Shown: positions 20,928 through 30,292, numbered from the stretch's first letter. The stretch: DNA of 32,175 bases from an uncultured Faecalibacterium sp. (GCA_934539245.1 CAKTCK010000021.1:1-32175), one strand, 5' to 3'. A program made the numbers and translations. Notes: generated by a model from the letters alone, not told the origin.

Positions 20928-23543
20928 ATGGCAGAGCTTTCGCCCATGATGCAGCAGTATCTTGAAATCAAAAATCAACACAAGGACGAAATCCTTTTTT
21001 ACCGCATCGGCGATTTTTACGAGATGTTCTTCGACGATGCCGTCACGGCGTCCCGGGAGCTGGATCTTACCCTTACCGGCAAGCAGTGCGGCCTTGCGGA
21101 GCGCGCTCCCATGTGCGGCGTGCCCTTCCACAGCTACGAGGGCTATGTGGCGCGCCTGATCGCCAAGGGCTATAAGGTTGCCATCTGCGAGCAGGTGGAA
21201 GACCCCGCCAAGGCCAAGGGGCTTGTCAAGCGGGACATCATTCGTGTTGTCACCCCCGGTACGGTCATTGAAAGCAGTATGCTGCAGGACGACCGCAACA
21301 ACTACATTGCCAGCCTGTACCTCAAGGGCAAAAAGGCCGGTCTGTGCTTTGCGGATGTTTCCACCGGTACGGCGCATATTACCGAACTGACGGCGGATAA
21401 GATCGCCCCGGCGGTCATTACCGAGCTGTGCCGCTACCACCCCAGCGAGGTGCTGCTGAACCCCGGTCTGCTGGACTGCCGCGAGGTGACCGCCTACATC
21501 AAAAAGAACATGAGCTGCTCGGTGGAGCTGGTCGAGGACGAACGCTATGCGCCGGGGCTGGTGGCTTCTGCGCTGGAAGAGCAGTTCGGCCGCGACTGGC
21601 CGCAGACTACCGGCATAGCCGCCGAGGGCTTGGTGCGCTTTGCCATGGCCGCGCTGCTGGAATATCTGCACGATACCCAGATCAAGGGCGTGGAGCGGTT
21701 AAAGACCGTCATTACTTACAACGAGGCCCAGTTCATGCGGCTTTCGCCGGTCACCCGCGCAAACCTTGAGCTGACCGAGACCCTGCGCGGGCGCGAAAAG
21801 CGCGGCACCCTGCTGTGGGTGCTGGATAAGACCAGCACGGCCATGGGCAAGCGGATGCTGCGCAGCTGGATCGAGCAGCCGCTCATTTCCAGCCAGCTCA
21901 TCAACCACCGCCTGAACGCTGTGGAGGCGCTGGTGCGCCAGACCATGGTGCGCGGTGACCTGACCGAAGAACTGCACTACATCGCGGACATGGAGCGCCT
22001 GATGACTCGCACGGTATACGGCTCTGCCACCCCCAAGGAGATCTACACCCTTGCCCAGACCTGCGACCGTCTGCCCGGTCTGCGCAAGCAGGCGGAGGGC
22101 TGCAACAGCCCGGAGCTTGCTGAACTTGCCGTCAGCATCGACCCGCTGGAGGACATCAAGGCGCGCATTTATGCCGCAGTAGACCCGGAGGCCCCCTCCA
22201 CCCTCAAGGATGGCGGAGTTATCGCCAAGGGCTACCACGCCGAGGTGGACGAGCTGCGCTCCATCCGCGACAACACCAAGGGCGTTTTGGCGCAGCTGGA
22301 AGCCCGTCTGCGGCAGGAGACCGGCATCCCCAAGCTGAAGATCGGCTATAATCATGTGTTCGGCTACTTCATCGAGGTCAGCAACTCCTACAAAAATCTT
22401 GTGCCGGAGACCTATATCCGCAAGCAGACCCTCACCTCCGGCGAGCGGTACATCACGCAGGAGTTGAAGGAACTGGAAAGCAAGATCCTTGGCGCGCACG
22501 AGCGGCTCATCTCGCTGGAGCGCCGCCTGTTTGACGAACTGCTGGAAAGCATCGGCGCCCAGCTGGACCGTATCCAGCGTACCGCCAACGCTATCGCCCA
22601 GCTGGACGTGCTGGCTGCGCTGGCACAGGTCGCTGCGGAAAACAACTACTGCCGCCCCGTGGTGGACGACAGCGATGTGCTGACCATCACCGAGGGACGT
22701 CACCCGGTCGTGGAGCAGGTGCTCAAGGACAGTATGTTCGTGCCCAACGATACCACGCTCAACTGCACCACTGACCGCTGCCTCATCATCACCGGCCCCA
22801 ACATGGCAGGTAAATCCACCTATATGCGTCAGAATGCCCTGATTGCGCTGATGGCACAGATCGGCTCCTTTGTGCCGGCTGCCAGCTGTCATGTGGGCGT
22901 GGTGGATGCTATTTTCACCCGCATCGGTGCATCGGACGACCTTGCCGCCGGTCAATCTACCTTTATGGTGGAGATGACCGAGGTGGCTGAAATTTTGAAA
23001 AACGCCACCGCCAAAAGCCTTGTGGTGCTGGACGAGATCGGCCGCGGCACCTCCACCTTTGACGGTATGAGCATCGCCCGCGCCGTGGTGGAGCATATCG
23101 CAGACTCCGCCAAGGGGCTGGGCTGCAAGACCCTGTTCGCCACCCACTACCACGAGTTGACCGAACTGGAAGGCACCGTGGAGGGCGTAAAAAACTACAA
23201 CATCGCGGTCAAAAAGCGCGGCGAGGATATCACCTTCCTGCGGCGCATCGTGCGCGGCCCCGCCGACGACAGCTACGGCATCGAGGTGGCAAAGCTGGCC
23301 GGTCTGCCCGGCAGCGTGACCCGCCGCGCCCATGAGGTGCTGCGCACGCTGGAAGCCTCTGCCCCCAAAAACAAGGTGGAGCAGATGGATTTTGACGCTT
23401 TGCAGGAGTATAACTCCCCGGCTGTACCCAGCGAAATGATGGAAAAGCTGGAAGCCGTGGATGTGGAAACGCTTACTCCCATTGAAGCGCTGAACTTTTT
23501 GTACGAGCTGAAAAAGACCCTCAAGGGCAGCCTGAACGGCTGA
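20928..23543 (+). CDS. mutS: DNA mismatch repair protein MutS
   Basis: An 871-residue mismatch sensor of full length. The mismatch-binding domain has YRIGDFYEMFFDDA with the Phe-x-Glu intercalating motif (FYEMF). Connector, lever and clamp domains follow, then the ATPase: Walker A GPNMAGKST (623-631), VLDEIGRGTSTFDGMSIA, and FATHYHELTELE. A short C-terminal helix-turn-helix segment completes the protein. AAAGAGG is 7 bases before the ATG. mutL follows after 36 bases, so the two form a unit. Confidence 0.97.
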   Translation: MAELSPMMQQYLEIKNQHKDEILFYRIGDFYEMFFDDAVTASRELDLTLTGKQCGLAERAPMCGVPFHSYEGYVARLIAKGYKVAICEQVEDPAKAKGLVKRDIIRVVTPGTVIESSMLQDDRNNYIASLYLKGKKAGLCFADVSTGTAHITELTADKIAPAVITELCRYHPSEVLLNPGLLDCREVTAYIKKNMSCSVELVEDERYAPGLVASALEEQFGRDWPQTTGIAAEGLVRFAMAALLEYLHDTQIKGVERLKTVITYNEAQFMRLSPVTRANLELTETLRGREKRGTLLWVLDKTSTAMGKRMLRSWIEQPLISSQLINHRLNAVEALVRQTMVRGDLTEELHYIADMERLMTRTVYGSATPKEIYTLAQTCDRLPGLRKQAEGCNSPELAELAVSIDPLEDIKARIYAAVDPEAPSTLKDGGVIAKGYHAEVDELRSIRDNTKGVLAQLEARLRQETGIPKLKIGYNHVFGYFIEVSNSYKNLVPETYIRKQTLTSGERYITQELKELESKILGAHERLISLERRLFDELLESIGAQLDRIQRTANAIAQLDVLAALAQVAAENNYCRPVVDDSDVLTITEGRHPVVEQVLKDSMFVPNDTTLNCTTDRCLIITGPNMAGKSTYMRQNALIALMAQIGSFVPAASCHVGVVDAIFTRIGASDDLAAGQSTFMVEMTEVAEILKNATAKSLVVLDEIGRGTSTFDGMSIARAVVEHIADSAKGLGCKTLFATHYHELTELEGTVEGVKNYNIAVKKRGEDITFLRRIVRGPADDSYGIEVAKLAGLPGSVTRRAHEVLRTLEASAPKNKVEQMDFDALQEYNSPAVPSEMMEKLEAVDVETLTPIEALNFLYELKKTLKGSLNG

Positions 23544-23579
23544 CCGTAAAAATAGTAACCACAGGGGAGGGAAAAGACC

Positions 23580-25766
23580 ATGGCAGTCATCCATGTACTG
23601 GATAAGCATACCGCTGAGTTGATCGCCGCCGGTGAGGTGGTGGAGCGCCCGGCATCGGTGGTCAAGGAACTGCTGGAAAACTCCATCGACGCCGGTGCAA
23701 CGCAGGTCACCGTCAGCATCGAGTCCGGCGGCGTAAAGCTGATCGAGATCAGCGATAACGGCACCGGCATTGATGCCGAGTATATCCCGACGGCTTTCAT
23801 CCGCCACGCCACCAGCAAAATTGAAAAGCCGGACGACCTGAACAGCATCCATACGCTGGGCTTCCGGGGCGAGGCGCTGGCTTCCATTGCAAGCGTAGCG
23901 CGGGTAGAGCTGCTCACCCGCACCGAGGTGGACGAGTTTGCCACCTGCTACCGCATCGCCGGCGGTGAGGAGCAGGGCAGGGAGCCTGCCGCCCGCGCCG
24001 TGGGCACCACCATCCGGGTGCAGGATCTGTTCTACAACACCCCCGCCCGCATGAAGTTCCTCAAAAAGGACTCCAGCGAGGGCACCTTTGTGGCAGATAA
24101 CGTGGGTCATGTGGCGCTCAGCCACCCGGAGGTCAGCGTCAAATTCATCCGGGAAGGCAAGCTGCAATATGTCACCCCCGGCGATGGTCAGCTGCGCAGC
24201 GCCGCCTATGCGGTGCTGGGGCGGGAGTTCAGCCGCGACCTCATCGAGGTGCACTCGGAGGAAGGGCTGTACCGGGTCACCGGCCTGATCACCCCGCCCA
24301 AGAGCTGCCGCGCCAGCCGCAGCATGCAGCATTTCTACATCAATGGCCGCTATGTGCGCAACCGTACCATCATGGCGGGCATGGAAATGGCCTTTAAGGG
24401 CACGACCATGCAGGGCAAGTTCCCGGGCGGCATTCTGCTGCTGGAAATGCCCACCGACCTTGTGGACGTCAATGTCCACCCAGCAAAGATCGAAGCCCGC
24501 TTTGCCCGGGAAAACGATGTGTTCGATGTCGTTTACCATGCGGTCAAGCTGGCGCTGGCACAGCCCGGCACCGGGGAACGGCGCTTCACCTTTGAAGCAG
24601 ACGAAAAAGAGAAATCTGAAAAAGAAAACGATATACAGAACGAAAATTCTGTAAAGAATGACCGCTTTACAGGACTTGCTGCTGTCATTCCGGGTCAGGC
24701 AGACCCCGGTACGCTGCCAGCGCAGCGCTGGGAAGCCCCGCAGCCGCAGCGCCCCGCCGCTGCACCGGCTCAAACACATTCTTACATTGACAAAAGCGTC
24801 TTGGCAACGACAACCCCTTCTTTTTCGCCTATAGCTATAGTACACAGGATACGGCCGCAGGAGGCTTGTTCTTCTGCGCCTGCGGCTGCCGTGCCCTCGT
24901 GGCGGCAGTCTGACCCCGCAGAGGACATTCTGGACCCGGTAGTCACTCTCCACAGCCCGGAAAAGCCGGATGCAACCAAAGTCCAACCTGCGCCGCAGCC
25001 CTTCCGGGCAGCAGCCGGTGAGGCACAGCTGGATGTGCACCCGGAAACGGACACCACAGCCGACCCGCCGCTGGACCACATGGCGGCATGGGACACCATG
25101 CCCGCCGCCCCGGAGATCGAAGCCGCAACGGTGCCTTATCGGCCCGAGGAGCCCGCGCAGCCGGAACAGCTGGGCTTTGATGTGCCGCAGGGGGAAGAGC
25201 CGCTGCGGTATGTGGGCGAAGTTTTCCGCACTTATATTCTGGCAGAGCGGGGAGATGAGCTGTGCCTGATCGATAAGCACGCCGCCCATGAGCGCCAGCT
25301 GTACGAAAAGCTTGCTGCCAACTATGGCAACGTGCCCAGCCAGCTGCTGCTGCAGCCCGCTGCCATCGACCTTTCCGCAGAGGAAAAGCAGGCGCTGTTG
25401 GAAAACCAGCCCCTGCTGGAAAACGCCGGGCTGGATGTGGCGGACTTTGGCGGCAGCACCGTGCTGCTGCGCGCCGTGCCTGCGGACGTAGAGCCGCAGA
25501 ACGCCGAGGATCTGTTGGTAGAGATCGCCGACCGTCTGCTCAAGGGCAGCCGGGACGCGCTGAACGAGCATACCGAGTGGGTGCTGCACTCCATCTCCTG
25601 CCGCGCCGCCATCAAGGCGGGGGACAAGTCCTCCCCGCAGGAGCTGATGGCACTGGCTGAGAAGATCCTCTCCGGCGAGGTGCCGCCCTTCTGCCCCCAT
25701 GGCCGTCCCTGCGTGCTCAAGCTTACCCGAAAGGAGTTGGAAAAGCAGTTTGGACGCATCGTGTAA
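23580..25766 (+). CDS. mutL: DNA mismatch repair endonuclease MutL
   Basis: A 728-residue MutL. The GHKL ATPase has ELLENSIDAGA (catalytic Glu33), DNGTG (59-63) and GFRGEAL (94-100). A long variable linker (about 325-540) is rich in Pro/Ala, with a Lys/Glu/Asn-rich patch near 341-365. The C-terminal dimerisation domain has the endonuclease motif DKHAAHERQLYE (Asp565 to Glu576; usual form DQHAxxE) plus SCRAAIKAGDK and CPHGRPCVLKLTR (705-717), so the nicking activity is probably intact, as in bacteria without MutH. GGGGAGG lies 9 bases before the ATG. The stop overlaps the miaA region. Confidence 0.96.
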   Translation: MAVIHVLDKHTAELIAAGEVVERPASVVKELLENSIDAGATQVTVSIESGGVKLIEISDNGTGIDAEYIPTAFIRHATSKIEKPDDLNSIHTLGFRGEALASIASVARVELLTRTEVDEFATCYRIAGGEEQGREPAARAVGTTIRVQDLFYNTPARMKFLKKDSSEGTFVADNVGHVALSHPEVSVKFIREGKLQYVTPGDGQLRSAAYAVLGREFSRDLIEVHSEEGLYRVTGLITPPKSCRASRSMQHFYINGRYVRNRTIMAGMEMAFKGTTMQGKFPGGILLLEMPTDLVDVNVHPAKIEARFARENDVFDVVYHAVKLALAQPGTGERRFTFEADEKEKSEKENDIQNENSVKNDRFTGLAAVIPGQADPGTLPAQRWEAPQPQRPAAAPAQTHSYIDKSVLATTTPSFSPIAIVHRIRPQEACSSAPAAAVPSWRQSDPAEDILDPVVTLHSPEKPDATKVQPAPQPFRAAAGEAQLDVHPETDTTADPPLDHMAAWDTMPAAPEIEAATVPYRPEEPAQPEQLGFDVPQGEEPLRYVGEVFRTYILAERGDELCLIDKHAAHERQLYEKLAANYGNVPSQLLLQPAAIDLSAEEKQALLENQPLLENAGLDVADFGGSTVLLRAVPADVEPQNAEDLLVEIADRLLKGSRDALNEHTEWVLHSISCRAAIKAGDKSSPQELMALAEKILSGEVPPFCPHGRPCVLKLTRKELEKQFGRIV

Positions 25767-26700
25767 TGCAAAACCCGCCGTGGTGGCTGTGGTAGGCCCC
25801 ACCGCCACTGGCAAAACTGCGCTGGGCGTTGCGCTGGCGCAGCAGTTCTCCGGCGAGGTCATCAGCGCCGACTCCATGCAGATTTACAAAGGTCTGGATG
25901 TGGGTACCGCCAAGGTCACCCCGCAGGAGACCTGCGGCATCCCGCACCACGGCGTGGACATCCTCACCCCGGAAAAAACCTTCAGCGTGGCAGATTTCAC
26001 CGCGCTGGCAGGGGAGTATATTCAGGATATCACCGCCCGGGGGCATCTGCCGCTGCTGGTAGGCGGCACCGGCTTGTATGTGCAGAGCCTTTTGTACGGG
26101 GTGCGCTTCACCGCCGAGAAAGCTCCGGACGGCCTGCGCGAGCAGCTGAGCGCCGAGTTGGAAGCCATCGGCCCGGAGGCTATGTACGCAAAACTGCAAG
26201 CCGTAGACCCGGAAGCCGCCGCTGCCATCCACCCCAATAATAAGGTGCGGGTGCTGCGGGCGCTGGAGCACTACTATGCCACCGGTAAGCGTCTCAGCGA
26301 GCAAAAGGCAGATTCGCTGCCGCCGGAGCGCCCCTACCGCAGCCTTGTGCTGGGGCTGGATTTCCCGGACCGTGCAGCGCTGTACCGCCGCATCGACCTG
26401 CGGGTGGACAAAATGCTGGAAGCCGGGCTTTTGGACGAAGCGGAATACGTCTGGCACAACCGCGATGCCTTCCGTACCGCCGCACAGGCCATCGGCTATA
26501 AAGAATTTTTCCCGTATTTCGAACAGACTGCCGCGCTGGATGCTTGCACCGAGAAGCTCAAACAGGCCTCCCGTAACTACGCCAAGCGCCAGCTGACATG
26601 GTTCCGTCACATGGACGGGGTCACATGGCTGGATGCCGGGGCGGCAGACGTACAGCAGACCGCCCTGCGTCTGACCCAAGACTTTTTATTGAAAGGATGA
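25750..26700 (+). CDS. miaA: tRNA dimethylallyltransferase
   Basis: MiaA transfers a dimethylallyl group to A37 of tRNAs, the step before MiaB. Motifs are the P-loop GPTATGKTAL, SADSMQIYKGLDVGTAK, VGGTGLYVQSLLYG and RNYAKRQLTWFRH. The start is uncertain. The frame opens at an ATG at 25699 deep inside mutL. A TTG at 25750, 13 bases after AAAGGAG, gives a 316-residue protein and is used here. The natural-looking ATG at 25766, overlapping the mutL stop (TAATG), is one base out of frame and reads only 9 codons; see the finding on this. The gene ends in ATGA with the next gene's region. Confidence 0.92.
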   Translation: MDASCNAKPAVVAVVGPTATGKTALGVALAQQFSGEVISADSMQIYKGLDVGTAKVTPQETCGIPHHGVDILTPEKTFSVADFTALAGEYIQDITARGHLPLLVGGTGLYVQSLLYGVRFTAEKAPDGLREQLSAELEAIGPEAMYAKLQAVDPEAAAAIHPNNKVRVLRALEHYYATGKRLSEQKADSLPPERPYRSLVLGLDFPDRAALYRRIDLRVDKMLEAGLLDEAEYVWHNRDAFRTAAQAIGYKEFFPYFEQTAALDACTEKLKQASRNYAKRQLTWFRHMDGVTWLDAGAADVQQTALRLTQDFLLKG

Positions 26701-26705
26701 TCCTT

Positions 26706-28019
26706 ATGCCGGAAACCCCTCAGGAGCCGCGCCGGAAGCTCTCAGCGCTTACCACGCTGGCAGTCGTGCTGGCGACCTTTTTACTGGCGGCGGCAGCGTA
26801 TGTCTGCTGGCAGGCGGCGCACATCCTTTTTCCCCAAAATGTCTACGAAACGGCGCTGCCCATCACCATCTCCGATACCATTGAAGCGGACGGTGTGCTG
26901 CTGTTTGACGAGACCTGTATTTCCGGCAGCGGCAATTTGGGCTACCTTGTCTCGGACGGTGAGCGGGTGTCGGCAGGCACTGCCGTGGCAGAGCTGTATA
27001 CTGACGCCAATCAGGCGGTGCTGCGCCAGCAGCTGACCCAGCTCACCAGCCAAATCGACCTGTTGCAGCGCTCCCAGAACACCGCAGCCACCCAGCTGGA
27101 CGGCCTGCTCAAGGAGCGCTCCGGTGCGCTGTATGACCTGCTGGATGCTCTGGACACTGCCCGCTACAGCGATGTGGACAGCAGTGCCGATACCTATTTA
27201 TTGGCGCAGAACAAGCTGTGGATCACCACCGGCGATACCGCAGGCTTTACGGATCAGATCGCGCTGCTTGCCCAGCAGGCACAGACCGTGCAGGCACAGC
27301 TGGGCAACCCCACCCAGATCCTCGCACCCACCACCGGCTACTTTGTCCGGGCTGCCAGCAGCGGACGGCTGAACGCCGGTGCTGCGGACATTCTGGCGCA
27401 GAGCCCGGAGCAGCTCAAGGCCTATCTGGACTCTGACCCCGAGATGCCGCTGGATGGCTGCGTGGGCAAGCTGGTGGCAGGGTTCAGCTGGCAGTACGCC
27501 GGGGTGTGCTCGGCAAAGCAGGCCGAAAAGCTGTTGGGCGCGGACGGCAAGCCCCTGCGCACGGCAGTGGAGATCAGCTTTCCCGGCCAGAGCGATACCG
27601 CTCTGCGCGCTACGGTCACCGAGGTGACAATTGACGCGGAGCAGGATATTGCCCGCTTTGTGCTGCGCTGCAACTCCATCAACGGCGATGTGCTGTGTCT
27701 CAACCACGCCCGCGCCCGCATCAGTACCGGCGAGAGCACCGGCCTGCGGGTGCCTGCCGCAGCGGTGCACTACCTAAAAGAGGACGGCACCGAGGCGGAA
27801 ACGCAGGGTGAAAACTACATCCCCGGCGTATACGTCAAGTACGGCAACATCGCCCGCTTCTGCAAGATCGACCCCGTGGATGCCGACCATCCGCTGGTCA
27901 CGGAAGGGGATTATATCCTTGTTTTGCCCAAGGGAACGGACGGTTCTGTCAGTCAGGTAAGGCTTTATGACGAAATAATCGTCTCGGGACAAAATTTATA
28001 TGACGGAAAACTTTTGTAG
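26706..28019 (+). CDS. HlyD-like membrane-anchored adaptor protein
   Basis: A 437-residue protein with a short cytosolic N-terminus, one membrane segment at about 14-36, and an extracytoplasmic part: a lipoyl/barrel-sandwich half (TISDTIEADGVLLFDETC..., LGYLVSDGERVSAGTAVAELY), a helical hairpin (about 98-185), the second half (ILAPTTGYFVRAASSG) and beta domains ending VSQVRLYDEIIVSGQNLYDG. This is the HlyD/membrane-fusion layout. Such proteins lie just before sepF in several Clostridia. No exporter partner is nearby, so its role is open and may concern the envelope or division. The ATG at 26706 has AAAGG about 9 bases upstream; the ATG at 26697 touches it. Confidence 0.78.
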   Translation: MPETPQEPRRKLSALTTLAVVLATFLLAAAAYVCWQAAHILFPQNVYETALPITISDTIEADGVLLFDETCISGSGNLGYLVSDGERVSAGTAVAELYTDANQAVLRQQLTQLTSQIDLLQRSQNTAATQLDGLLKERSGALYDLLDALDTARYSDVDSSADTYLLAQNKLWITTGDTAGFTDQIALLAQQAQTVQAQLGNPTQILAPTTGYFVRAASSGRLNAGAADILAQSPEQLKAYLDSDPEMPLDGCVGKLVAGFSWQYAGVCSAKQAEKLLGADGKPLRTAVEISFPGQSDTALRATVTEVTIDAEQDIARFVLRCNSINGDVLCLNHARARISTGESTGLRVPAAAVHYLKEDGTEAETQGENYIPGVYVKYGNIARFCKIDPVDADHPLVTEGDYILVLPKGTDGSVSQVRLYDEIIVSGQNLYDGKLL

Positions 28020-28022
28020 TTA

Positions 28023-28051
28023 TTGACATCTGCTGAAAAAAATCAGATAAT
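28023..28051 (+). promoter_or_regulatory. Promoter of the sepF-ylmH-divIVA-ileS group
   Basis: A perfect -35 box TTGACA (28023-28028), 17-base spacer, GATAAT (28046-28051). It begins 4 bases after the HlyD-like stop. The leader of about 70 bases has two small hairpins (28063-28081 and about 28091-28107). Confidence 0.8.
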
Positions 28052-28128
28052 AGTAAAAGCTATTTGCATTCTTTTTGCAAAGAACGCCAGGCAGCCGGGC
28101 GCTGCCCGAATGAAAGGAGCAGATAATT

Positions 28129-28593
28129 ATGTCTTTGCTGGATAGCATTAAAAAGGGCCTGATGGGCGAAGGGGACGAGTACGAGGATCAGTACATCGAT
28201 GACGGCCCCCAGATGGTGAACAATAACAGCGGCGTTGGCATCGGGATGGACGAAGAGACCGAAGAGCCTGCCGAGAGCACCAGCAAGAAGAACAAGGTGG
28301 TCAACATCCATGCCACCACCCAGCTCAAGGTGGTTCTGGTCAAGCCCGAGCGGTTTGAGGATGCCAGCACCATTGCCGACCATCTGAACAACAAGCGTAC
28401 CGTGGTGTTGAATCTGGAGTCCACCAACAAGGAGGTCTCCCGCCGTCTGGTGGACTTCTTGTCCGGCGTGGCATACGCCAACAACGGCCAGATCAAGCGC
28501 GTAGCCAACAGCACCTTTATTATTACCCCGTACAACGTGGATATCATGGGCGACCTGTTGGACGAGCTGGAGAACAATGGCGCATTCTATTGA
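28129..28593 (+). CDS. sepF: Cell division protein SepF
   Basis: A 154-residue SepF, which polymerises under the membrane and links FtsZ to it. It has the N-terminal amphipathic membrane-binding helix MSLLDSIKKGLMGE, an acidic flexible linker (about 15-60), and the DUF552 core (LVKPERFEDASTIADHL, VVLNLESTNKEVSRRLVDFLSG, ITPYNVDIMGD). AAAGGAG precedes the ATG. Its stop overlaps the next gene by 17 bases. Confidence 0.95.
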   Translation: MSLLDSIKKGLMGEGDEYEDQYIDDGPQMVNNNSGVGIGMDEETEEPAESTSKKNKVVNIHATTQLKVVLVKPERFEDASTIADHLNNKRTVVLNLESTNKEVSRRLVDFLSGVAYANNGQIKRVANSTFIITPYNVDIMGDLLDELENNGAFY

Positions 28594-29395
28594 TCCGGCA
28601 TCCGGTGCAGTGCGGGGCTTTGTGCCCGCCCGCAACGATGAGGAACGCTATCTCATGCGGCATATCGAGGATCTTGCCGATGCGGCTTTTTCCCGCGGCA
28701 TAGCTCGGTACTCTGCATTTCTCAGCGACCGGGAGCAGGATCTTGCCCGGGCGGCACTGGGGCGTGCCGGTGTGCGGGACGGCTGGCGTTTTGACGGCGG
28801 CTGGCCCGAGGCCGAGCGCCGGGTGCTCTGTCTGGAACCGGAGTACAGCTACGGCGAATGCCCGGTGCGCTGCGTACAGCTGCAATGCCGGGCACTGCCC
28901 GGTGCGGCGCTTCCGGAGCACAAGGACTATCTGGGCAGCCTGATGGGGCTTGCCCTCAAGCGCGAGGCACTGGGCGATATCCTGCTGCCCGCCGATGCAC
29001 CGGGCACAGCCTATGTGTTCGCGCTGGAACCGGCGGCAAAGCTTATCTGCCGGGAGCTGTGTCAGGCGGGTCGCACCGAGGTGTCCACCCGCCTGCTGGA
29101 ACCGGACGAGATTCCGGCATTCCCAGCACCGGAGCGGCAGCTGCTCACCGCCACCGTGTCCTCCCTGCGGCTGGACGCGGTGCTTTCTGCCATGCTGCAC
29201 ATCAGCCGCGGCACCGCTGCGGAGCTGATCGAGGCGGGCAGGGTAGAGATCAATCATCTGCCGGTAGAAAAGCCCCATGCCCCCGTATACGAGCAGGATG
29301 TGTTCACTGTGCGCGGCAAGGGCCGCTTCCGGCTGACTGCATTGCCCGGGAAAAGTAAAAAAGATCGTTCGATCATTGAGTTCTTTCAATATTAA
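28577..29395 (+). CDS. ylmH: YlmH-type S4-domain RNA-binding protein
   Basis: A 272-residue protein of the YlmH family. The N-terminal part (1-180) is the family-specific fold, and the C-terminal S4 RNA-binding domain covers about residues 192-255 (SSLRLDAVLSAMLHISRGTAAELIEAGRVEINH...). The gene is found next to sepF and divIVA across Firmicutes. Homologues have been linked to rescue of stalled 50S-peptidyl-tRNA complexes and to division. It overlaps the end of sepF, so translation is coupled. Confidence 0.9.
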   Translation: MAHSIDPASGAVRGFVPARNDEERYLMRHIEDLADAAFSRGIARYSAFLSDREQDLARAALGRAGVRDGWRFDGGWPEAERRVLCLEPEYSYGECPVRCVQLQCRALPGAALPEHKDYLGSLMGLALKREALGDILLPADAPGTAYVFALEPAAKLICRELCQAGRTEVSTRLLEPDEIPAFPAPERQLLTATVSSLRLDAVLSAMLHISRGTAAELIEAGRVEINHLPVEKPHAPVYEQDVFTVRGKGRFRLTALPGKSKKDRSIIEFFQY

Positions 29396-29416
29396 AAGCT
29401 ATGGGAGGAAATGACT

Positions 29417-30256
29417 ATGCTGACTCCGCAGGATGTCCGCTCTGTACAATTTGAAAAAAACCTCCGCGGCTACCGTACAGAGGACGTGGATCGTTTTCTG
29501 GACAAGGTCGAGGAGCAGCTGCAGCAGAATGATGCGCAGGCAGAGCAGCTGCGCAAGCAGATCGCTGATCTGACCGCAGAGAACCAGAAACTCAAGGGCG
29601 AGCTGCAAAGCTTTGAGGCTGACGGCGATATGCTCAAGAGCGCGCTGATCAACGCCCAGCGCATGGGCGAAAACGTGATCCGCGAAGCTAACCAGAAGGC
29701 CGAGGAGATCATCCACCGCGCAAACCTGCGGGGCGACGATATCATCCGCGATGCCAATGAACTGCTGCAAAAGGCAAGCGATCGCGCAGACGAGATCGAG
29801 AACGAGGCCAACGAAAAGCGTCTGGCTGAGGAGCGGGAGTACGACCGCGTCCGTCTGGAGGTCACCCGCTTCAAGGCGGATGTGCTCAATTTGTACCGCA
29901 GCCATGTGGAGTCTTTGAGCCGTCTGCCGGAGTTCCAGAAGGAAACTAAGGAAGCTGAAAAGGATGCCCCCGCACAGGACGCAGAGCCTGCGCAGGAAGC
30001 TGCCGCAGAGCAGCCCGCCGCACAGCCCGAGGCTGTCCCCGCAGCCGATGCCGCAGCAGCCCCGGCACAGCAGCCTGCCGAACCGACCGAAACCACCGAA
30101 CCTGCCGCCCCTGCCGATGACGACAAGGCGGCTGACAGCAGCGAGGATTTCTGGGCAAAGGACGAAAGCCAGCTCAAGCTGGACCCGCCTCCTGCTGATA
30201 TGAAGCCGGACGAGCCGGACTACGATGCTTTTCAGGGCGTCAAGTTCAGCGAGTAA
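29417..30256 (+). CDS. divIVA: DivIVA-domain cell division/pole protein
   Basis: A 279-residue DivIVA. The N-terminal lipid-binding domain is MLTPQDVRSVQFEKNLRGYRTEDVDRFLDKV-like (about 1-35). It is followed by a long coiled coil (about 28-180) with EANQKAEEIIHRANLRGDD-type heptads. From about 180 comes a long Ala/Pro/Glu-rich tail, ending in an acidic segment with DEPDYDAFQGVKF. It marks curved membrane at poles and division sites and recruits partners. The tail is longer than the compact Bacillus DivIVA. ATG 29417 is 8 bases from GGAGG; ATG 29411 is too close. Confidence 0.93.
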   Translation: MLTPQDVRSVQFEKNLRGYRTEDVDRFLDKVEEQLQQNDAQAEQLRKQIADLTAENQKLKGELQSFEADGDMLKSALINAQRMGENVIREANQKAEEIIHRANLRGDDIIRDANELLQKASDRADEIENEANEKRLAEEREYDRVRLEVTRFKADVLNLYRSHVESLSRLPEFQKETKEAEKDAPAQDAEPAQEAAAEQPAAQPEAVPAADAAAAPAQQPAEPTETTEPAAPADDDKAADSSEDFWAKDESQLKLDPPPADMKPDEPDYDAFQGVKFSE

Positions 30257-30292
30257 GGTACCCAACGCAAAAATAGAGGAGAGTGTAAACCA

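Noticed and set aside
24787..24841. Internal promoter in mutL (TTGACA at 24787) and palindrome CTATAGCTATAG
   Set aside because: No acceptable -10 box lies at 15-19 bases from the TTGACA, and the palindrome is short and in an AT-rich coding patch.
21699..25877. Very long minus-strand open frame (1392 codons) opposite mutS, mutL and miaA
   Set aside because: It spans three clear plus-strand genes, has no domain resemblance and is low in recognisable protein character. Stop codons are rare on the opposite strand of GC-rich genes.
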